Source: Nitrospirota bacterium (GTDB lineage: Bacteria; Nitrospirota; Nitrospiria; Nitrospirales; UBA8639). Taken from it: a stretch of 19,776 nt of DNA. Below are positions 15,249 to 19,776 of this stretch, piece after piece. Position numbers and translations under genes: made by a program. The stretch lies in assembly GCA_029865515.1 (NCBI GenBank), contig JAOUGQ010000019.1:1-19776 (forward strand), given 5' to 3'. Position 1 is the stretch's first letter, and each line of letters starts with the position of its first letter. The notes beneath the pieces were generated by a model, which was not told where the DNA came from, searched no databases, and saw only the letters and a program-made list of their open reading frames with translations.

Positions 15249-16706
15249 CTATGCAGTCAATAGTTGATAGAGGTTCGTTATTCCGTTTGAGCCAATCTTG
15301 TCATTCGTATCCATAGGCGACCAATTGCGATTGGCCCCCAGGAAAGAACGTGAGTCATGTTCGAGCAGCCCAATGATCACCTCCCCAACAAAACGAGCGC
15401 CGACCGGACCCAATCCCTCCCCCTTCACAAATTTCTTTTGACCTTGAGCATTTTCATCCATTCGTCCAATCGCCTTGCCTTCAGCAAGCAGGTAAATCCA
15501 AAGGGGGGTAGCTTTGGGGAAGCCAAGCTTATCACCCTGTTCTCGAACTGTTTCAATCATTCCGGTAGTGATTTCAGTGGCTCCCGCAGCCATAATCGCT
15601 TCGGCCACCTGTTCCCCGGATGGAATCAGGAAACTTTGCGCTCGCAGAAGGTTTCGCACCGCGAGAGAGCGCTCAAACGCGGGAACCGTCGGAGGCATAA
15701 ATGGGAGATCAAGCAACACTTTAGCTAACTTCGTATCCATCGCACCAGCCCGCGCGAATTGCCCATTTCCGCTATCCAGTACCGCCGCCCAATTCACCAC
15801 TTCGTCTAGACTACTGACCGGTTTGAACCCGATTCCGAGGGTTGTTCCGAATACGTCATGTTGGACACCTCCCGGCTTCACCATGAGTTTCTGAGGAATC
15901 ATCGTATGGCCGAACCGGTACGCCGCCGTTGAAAATTCGATGGGAATGAAGGGTTCTTTCGTTCCCAGGCATTCAGGGCGATACACCTTCCTCCCATTTG
16001 CCAAAATATCGTCAACGATCCAATTTCCACAGATCGTCCGCAAGAAATCATTCACCACGATCCACTGATAATGCCAGGTGACGACCCGACGCGCCTCTTC
16101 GAAAAGCGGAGTGCCGGTGGGAGCATTAGGCTTTGCGGCAATCGTATTCAGGACTTTATTGTGAAACCGCAAAAACCCAAGTTGCAATTGAGAGATGAGC
16201 CGGTTCTCGTCGTTCCGGGGATCACCTATTATCGCTGTACCTTTTGGGGTACGCGGCAAATCATGGTTCTTCAGGTCGTTTGAATTGCCTGGATCGGCAT
16301 AATCCGCTCCAGTCAACAACTTTCCGTCTCCATCATAAAGATAGGGATGTGCGCCAGGACCGTCCCCGTATACGCAGTCGAGGTCTAGCGTGGGTGTGCG
16401 AACGTTTTCTGTTCCTTCGGGGGAATTACTCGCCGTGAGAGAAGAACTGTCGTCCAGAGTAATGTCGTGATCAATGAACTGCCCAAAGAAAATCAGACCG
16501 GCAGGCACTTTGTTTGTCAAATTGGGGGTGCCTTTGTCCTCCATTTTACCGCCAGCTTTACCAATATCATGAAGAGTGAGTGGGTTGATGTATAAGGGCG
16601 GCAGATTTGAAAACAGGCGCGCAAAACGACCGGGCCGAAATGGACCCAGCTCGCACAGATGTTCGATTCCTTTGTACGGGACAAGACCATGATGCTGATT
16701 CGCCAT
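15249..16706 (-). CDS. Animal-type haem peroxidase (peroxidase-cyclooxygenase superfamily)
   Basis: 485 residues, no signal peptide. The catalytic residues match myeloperoxidase-type enzymes: distal motif GQFIDHD (75-81), with D79 equivalent to the haem-linking Asp and H80 the distal His; GDPRNDEN (161-168), with R164 the distal Arg and E167 equivalent to the second haem-linking Glu; FLRFHNKV (179-186); and AAYRFGH (261-267), with H267 the proximal haem ligand. Such enzymes oxidise halides, thiocyanate or phenols with hydrogen peroxide. Without an export signal it may act in the cytoplasm or leave by another route. The ATG follows a near-perfect AGGAGG five bases upstream, the strongest ribosome site in the window, suggesting high translation. 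It stands alone between gene-poor stretches, consistent with horizontal gain. Confidence 0.92.
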   Translation of the reverse strand: MANQHHGLVPYKGIEHLCELGPFRPGRFARLFSNLPPLYINPLTLHDIGKAGGKMEDKGTPNLTNKVPAGLIFFGQFIDHDITLDDSSSLTASNSPEGTENVRTPTLDLDCVYGDGPGAHPYLYDGDGKLLTGADYADPGNSNDLKNHDLPRTPKGTAIIGDPRNDENRLISQLQLGFLRFHNKVLNTIAAKPNAPTGTPLFEEARRVVTWHYQWIVVNDFLRTICGNWIVDDILANGRKVYRPECLGTKEPFIPIEFSTAAYRFGHTMIPQKLMVKPGGVQHDVFGTTLGIGFKPVSSLDEVVNWAAVLDSGNGQFARAGAMDTKLAKVLLDLPFMPPTVPAFERSLAVRNLLRAQSFLIPSGEQVAEAIMAAGATEITTGMIETVREQGDKLGFPKATPLWIYLLAEGKAIGRMDENAQGQKKFVKGEGLGPVGARFVGEVIIGLLEHDSRSFLGANRNWSPMDTNDKIGSNGITNLYQLLTA

Positions 16707-16918
16707 ATCACCCTCCTTTAGTGAAGAAAAACATTCTCGTAAATATTAACTATTTTCCTGGTATTTCATACGACCATTTTTAAAACCCCACAACGGTACT
16801 TCTCGGTCTCAAATTTCTCTGCATTGGATACCAACACCATTCACCAGCTCAACACAGAGAAGAGTGCAGACTGTAAGGACCATCTATTTGTCAGGGTGCA
16901 GCGCCATGCGTTAACTAT

Positions 16919-16940
16919 ATTGAAGCAAAATTGAAGCAAA
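16919..16940. repeat. Tandem 11-base duplication
   Basis: ATTGAAGCAAA is present twice head to tail without mismatch, in non-coding DNA about 210 bases upstream of the peroxidase start. It could be slippage or a paired protein site. Confidence 0.6.
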
Positions 16941-17070
16941 CCTCGGGCCAGCCTTCATCGGGTGTCACTCCTCTACCCTTTATGCATGTTAATTGTTGAT
17001 TTACTAGAAAAAAAGAGTATGTGAGGCCTGAGCCCATAGGGATGAAGTTCTGTCCTGGAGCAAAATTTTG

Positions 17071-17105
17071 TATCTGAACAGATACTTTTCGAAAAGAACA
17101 GATAC
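17071..17105. promoter_or_regulatory. Operator-like cluster of direct and inverted repeats
   Basis: GAACAGATAC occurs at 17076-17085 and 17096-17105, exactly 20 bases (two helical turns) apart. The spacer TTTTCGAAAA is itself palindromic. The left copy is also part of a perfect dyad, TATCTG-AA-CAGATA (17071-17084). The regular geometry suggests cooperative binding by a dimeric regulator. The nearest possible target is the peroxidase, about 365 bases away; the site could also be a mobile-element remnant. Confidence 0.4.
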
Positions 17106-17431
17106 ATCCGTCATGAAATCACTGAGGCCCATCATCTCCAGTATAGCCCAACATCAACAATCCCCAGTCGGATCTTCACCCGAACCATTGTCTAAGAGGC
17201 CAGGATTCTATCGCCGTTCCCGTGGTATTCCCTGTTAACCTTTTTTTGGGCTTCCAGACGGGACATAGGGACAAGGGGGAATTTCATAAAAGCATGTCAT
17301 GAGTCTGGCCAAAAGGGCTCTCACTCCTTGCTTTGCACAGTGCTACATAGAAGCTCGGAGCGAAGCGGAGACAATAGTATTAGGTTTTTAACAAGCCACG
17401 CCATTTGGGCGGGTAGCTTCACTTCCGGCTT

Positions 17432-19174
17432 TTACAGCAAGGATTCGCTGGAGAGGAGGGAGAAGCCGCCGTGATCCAGGACGACTTTCCAATCTGACAT
17501 GGCCTCCGGAAGTTGGCCGCGGAGGGGTGTTTGAATGATGGCCATTTTGCGTCCGGGAGCAGAGAGGTGTTGCGGAAGATCCTCGTCATTGAGTCCGAGA
17601 AAATAGACCTTACGTTTGGCATAAAAGCTGAGAGAAGGACGTTTGCGTCCAAACTGGATTAACTGATCATTGTTGCCAAGATTGAACCCTGCGATCGCGG
17701 CCAATTTTTGAGGTGGACCGATAAAATACTGTTGGTAGACGGGAAGCGCCAGGTATCCTGCGACGACCGCAAACATAGCTATCATGCCGGATCCCACCCA
17801 TGAAGCTAAATGACGCTTCGAGTCGGATATCATGAAATGGCGCATCAGCATGGTCCCCAGCACGATGATGATACCTAATATAGATGGAAGCCAGCCCGGC
17901 TCCACTTGCACCGCTGCGGGAAATTCCTTGGTGATCTCTTTGATGAACCAATGAAAGACCGCAGGGATAAAAGTTAACGCTATTCCCAACACATATCCCA
18001 CTCCGATGAGGATTCGGGTGGAACTCATTAACCCGATTGGCGACTCCTCCACCAGAAAACGTTTCCACCAGAGTGCCACCAGCAGCGCAGCAGCAGGGAA
18101 TAACGGATAGATATAGTGAGGAAGTCTCGTGGCCGATAGGGTAAAGAACACGAGTAATCCCACTACCCACAAGCTGAGGAAACATTCAAGATTTTTTTCT
18201 GCAGAGACAACGGCCTGCCCCTTCCAATACGCTTTCCACTGCTTGAACGATTGGTACAAGATCGAAGGGAGTACGGCGCTCCAGGGGAAAAAGCCGACCA
18301 ACAAAACGGGAAGATAAAAGAGAATGGTTCCCCCATGCCCTTCCATGGGATTCATGAACCGGCCGGTGGTATTCGCCTGTGCGGCCGCCCAATAGGCATC
18401 CCCGTGGATTTGAAACATCATGATGTACCAGGGGGCTGCCACCGCAGCAACCAAAAGGACTCCGACGAGTGGAAACCCTTTTTGCCAAAATCTGCTCCAT
18501 TGGCGGGTAAGCGTAAGATAGGGAATGATTCCCACTAACGGGATGATGATACCAACCGGGCCCTTGACCAACATCCCGAGTCCCATGGCGAGATAACATA
18601 CCGCGAACCAACTCAACTGTTTGTGTTCGTGTTGCAATGCATGCCAGAAGCTATATCCGGCAAGCGTGGTGAACACCACCAATTCCGGATCGGTCAGAAC
18701 CATCCGATTGATCCCCAAAAACTCCAGGTTCAGCAACAACATAAACGAAGACCAGACTGCGACCTTGGAGCCAACCCATGTTCGAACGAACACATATTGG
18801 AGGAACAGCAGACACAACCCGGACACGGCGGAAGGGAAGCGGGCGGCAAATTCATTGATGCCGAACAGGATATACGACCCGCTGATCAGCCAATACACAA
18901 AGGCCGGCTTGGCATAGCGTGGTTCATAATTTAGGGTGGGGGAAATCCAATCGCCCGTTTCCAGCATTTCCCTAGCTGCTTCCGCGTTGCTGCCTTCATC
19001 CCGGTCGGTCAACCCGAGTGCCCCGAGATCCGGGCCGAATAACCAGCCCCCGTCCACTCCGAGCAGCCAGGCGGCTACAAGCACCACGCCCACAAGATGG
19101 AAGAGAGAAGATTGTGTAATCGAGAAGGACCGGGAAGGGGCAGGAACACTATTTGGAGAAAGGAGCCTATCCAC
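17432..19174 (-). CDS. ArnT-like GT39/GT83 membrane glycosyltransferase
   Basis: 580 residues. The N-terminal membrane helix is followed by the periplasmic signature TDRDEGSNAEAAREML with D59-E60, then GDWISPTLN and a KPAFVYW stretch, as in ArnT. About ten or more further membrane helices follow. A soluble C-terminal domain (about 490-580, FYAKRKVYFL) also fits ArnT. Such enzymes take a sugar from undecaprenyl phosphate and attach it to lipid A or another envelope acceptor. It starts with GTG inside the end of the LAB_N gene (8-base overlap), indicating coupled translation. No aminoarabinose synthesis genes are seen, so the sugar may be something else and I give no symbol. It is the last gene of the operon in this window. 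Confidence 0.88.
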   Translation of the reverse strand: MDRLLSPNSVPAPSRSFSITQSSLFHLVGVVLVAAWLLGVDGGWLFGPDLGALGLTDRDEGSNAEAAREMLETGDWISPTLNYEPRYAKPAFVYWLISGSYILFGINEFAARFPSAVSGLCLLFLQYVFVRTWVGSKVAVWSSFMLLLNLEFLGINRMVLTDPELVVFTTLAGYSFWHALQHEHKQLSWFAVCYLAMGLGMLVKGPVGIIIPLVGIIPYLTLTRQWSRFWQKGFPLVGVLLVAAVAAPWYIMMFQIHGDAYWAAAQANTTGRFMNPMEGHGGTILFYLPVLLVGFFPWSAVLPSILYQSFKQWKAYWKGQAVVSAEKNLECFLSLWVVGLLVFFTLSATRLPHYIYPLFPAAALLVALWWKRFLVEESPIGLMSSTRILIGVGYVLGIALTFIPAVFHWFIKEITKEFPAAVQVEPGWLPSILGIIIVLGTMLMRHFMISDSKRHLASWVGSGMIAMFAVVAGYLALPVYQQYFIGPPQKLAAIAGFNLGNNDQLIQFGRKRPSLSFYAKRKVYFLGLNDEDLPQHLSAPGRKMAIIQTPLRGQLPEAMSDWKVVLDHGGFSLLSSESLL

Positions 19175-19448
19175 TCACAACTCGCTTGGGAGCCCGGTGC
19201 ACGAGCATGATATTGCGGACATACACCAAGGTTCCAACACTTTGGCCTGCAATAAAGACCGGGTCCAACCGATGGATGGCATAGGCCAGCACAATCACGC
19301 TCCCGATAAGGCTCATGTACCAGAATGCCACGGGAATTTGGCTTTCCGCTTTTCGCTCCGACACAACCCATTGGAGCAACCAGCGTCCAAAAAAGAGGCC
19401 TTGTCCCACAAAGCCGATGCCGACCCACATCATTTCATAGTACGACAT
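19167..19448 (-). CDS. LAB_N (lipid-A-disaccharide synthase N-terminal-like) membrane protein
   Basis: 93 residues with three membrane helices. The pattern GFVGQGLFFGRWLLQW, then SERKAESQIPVAFWY, then YAIHRLDPVFIAGQ and YVRN is the LAB_N signature, first noted as an N-terminal extension of some LpxB proteins but common as a stand-alone protein beside polyprenyl-phosphate glycosyltransferases. Its biochemical role is not established; a helper in moving or presenting lipid-linked sugar is plausible. The ATG at 19448 has AGGA about ten bases upstream. It lies between the family 2 glycosyltransferase (84-base gap) and the ArnT-like gene (8-base overlap). Confidence 0.9.
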   Translation of the reverse strand: MSYYEMMWVGIGFVGQGLFFGRWLLQWVVSERKAESQIPVAFWYMSLIGSVIVLAYAIHRLDPVFIAGQSVGTLVYVRNIMLVHRAPKRVVSG

Positions 19449-19532
19449 AGGCCGGAATTCCTGAATACCATATCGTCTTGGTTTTCATCAGTTCATGTGT
19501 TACGGAAAAATGGCGTGAAAAGGATACCTGCT

Positions 19533-19776
19533 TTATGAGCGCCCTTGATCCGATTGGCCGGGCTGATCGACTTCGTTCATGGTGTAGTTCAAACAGCGCT
19601 TCTGCATCCATCGAACCGCAAACAAATCATACAGTCCCACAAACAACCGGTTGCCCACCCCATATTTGGATACGCCGTGCGCCCGAGGAAAATGTTGGAC
19701 GGGAACTTCTGTCACCGTAAAGCCATACATTTGTGCGAGCGCGGGGAAAAATCGATGCATATTCCTGAATGGGGGC
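19533..19776 (-). CDS. Family 2 glycosyltransferase (polyprenyl-phosphate type), 5' part outside window
   Basis: Only the last 80 residues are inside; the frame is open to the right edge, so the first internal Met is not the start. The visible end is characteristic of DPM1/ArnC-like enzymes: MHRFFPALA, then VTEVPVQHFPRAHGVSKYG, then GNRLFVGLYDLFAVRWMQKR. These enzymes transfer a sugar from a nucleotide donor to polyprenyl phosphate at the inner face of the membrane. No C-terminal membrane helices follow, so this is the soluble or peripheral type. It would supply the lipid-linked sugar used by the ArnT-like enzyme two genes downstream. Confidence 0.88.
   Translation of the reverse strand, partial: PPFRNMHRFFPALAQMYGFTVTEVPVQHFPRAHGVSKYGVGNRLFVGLYDLFAVRWMQKRCLNYTMNEVDQPGQSDQGRS

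Larger units (their letters stand above)
16707..17431. other. 725-base non-coding region between the peroxidase and ArnT-like genes
   Basis: No convincing gene. From left to right: the peroxidase leader with a weak minus-strand promoter candidate (TTGTGG-17-TATGAA, about 90 bases before its ATG), a tandem 11-base repeat at 16919-16940, an operator-like cluster at 17071-17105, then sequence in which I see nothing until the ArnT-like gene's 3' end. The best intrinsic terminator candidate for that gene (CGCC/GGCG near 17400) is weak. Confidence 0.5.

Noticed and set aside
17114..17239. 41-codon plus-strand ORF in the large intergenic region
   Set aside because: No ribosome site, no recognisable features, composition like the surrounding non-coding DNA.

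Overview
The window suggests a Gram-negative bacterium of the Nitrospirota, perhaps a Nitrospira-like lineage of about 50% GC. This rests on envelope gene content (OmpA-type protein, lipoprotein, lipid/glycan glycosyltransferases) and on protein style judged from memory, so the taxonomic call is tentative. No rRNA, tRNA, CRISPR array or intact insertion sequence was seen.

Region 1 (1-4780, all minus strand): in transcription order, a double zinc-ribbon protein, a small acidic protein, a 390-base gap, then a three-gene cassette: coiled-coil protein, a 601-residue single-pass membrane protein (Roadblock/longin-like cytoplasmic part, BON-like and OmpA-like periplasmic parts), and a Rab/MglA-like small GTPase whose start overlaps the previous stop. 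A PAS-domain sensor protein cut by the window edge follows. The cassette looks like a cytoplasmic GTPase switch physically tied to the cell wall. It is the best candidate here for a poorly described system.

Region 2 (5144-14294, all plus strand): fpg/mutM, then a housekeeping run phoH-ybeY-ftsY behind a good sigma70-like promoter, then exported or membrane proteins: an atypical M1-family metallopeptidase, a TolB-like beta-propeller, a PAP2 phosphatase, and a methyltransferase with a lipoprotein-type signal.

Region 3 (14295-17431): accessory in character. A decayed minus-strand gene resembling a HEPN-type protein (two in-frame stops, one frameshift, no start), a perfect 23-base palindrome, a doubtful small ORF, a bacterial animal-type haem peroxidase with a very strong ribosome binding site, and 725 non-coding bases holding short repeats and an operator-like cluster.

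Region 4 (17432-19776, minus strand): an envelope glycosylation operon: a family 2 glycosyltransferase (cut by the window edge), a small LAB_N membrane protein and an ArnT-like family 39 glycosyltransferase. By family knowledge, the first would charge a polyprenyl phosphate with sugar and the last would transfer the sugar to an envelope acceptor.
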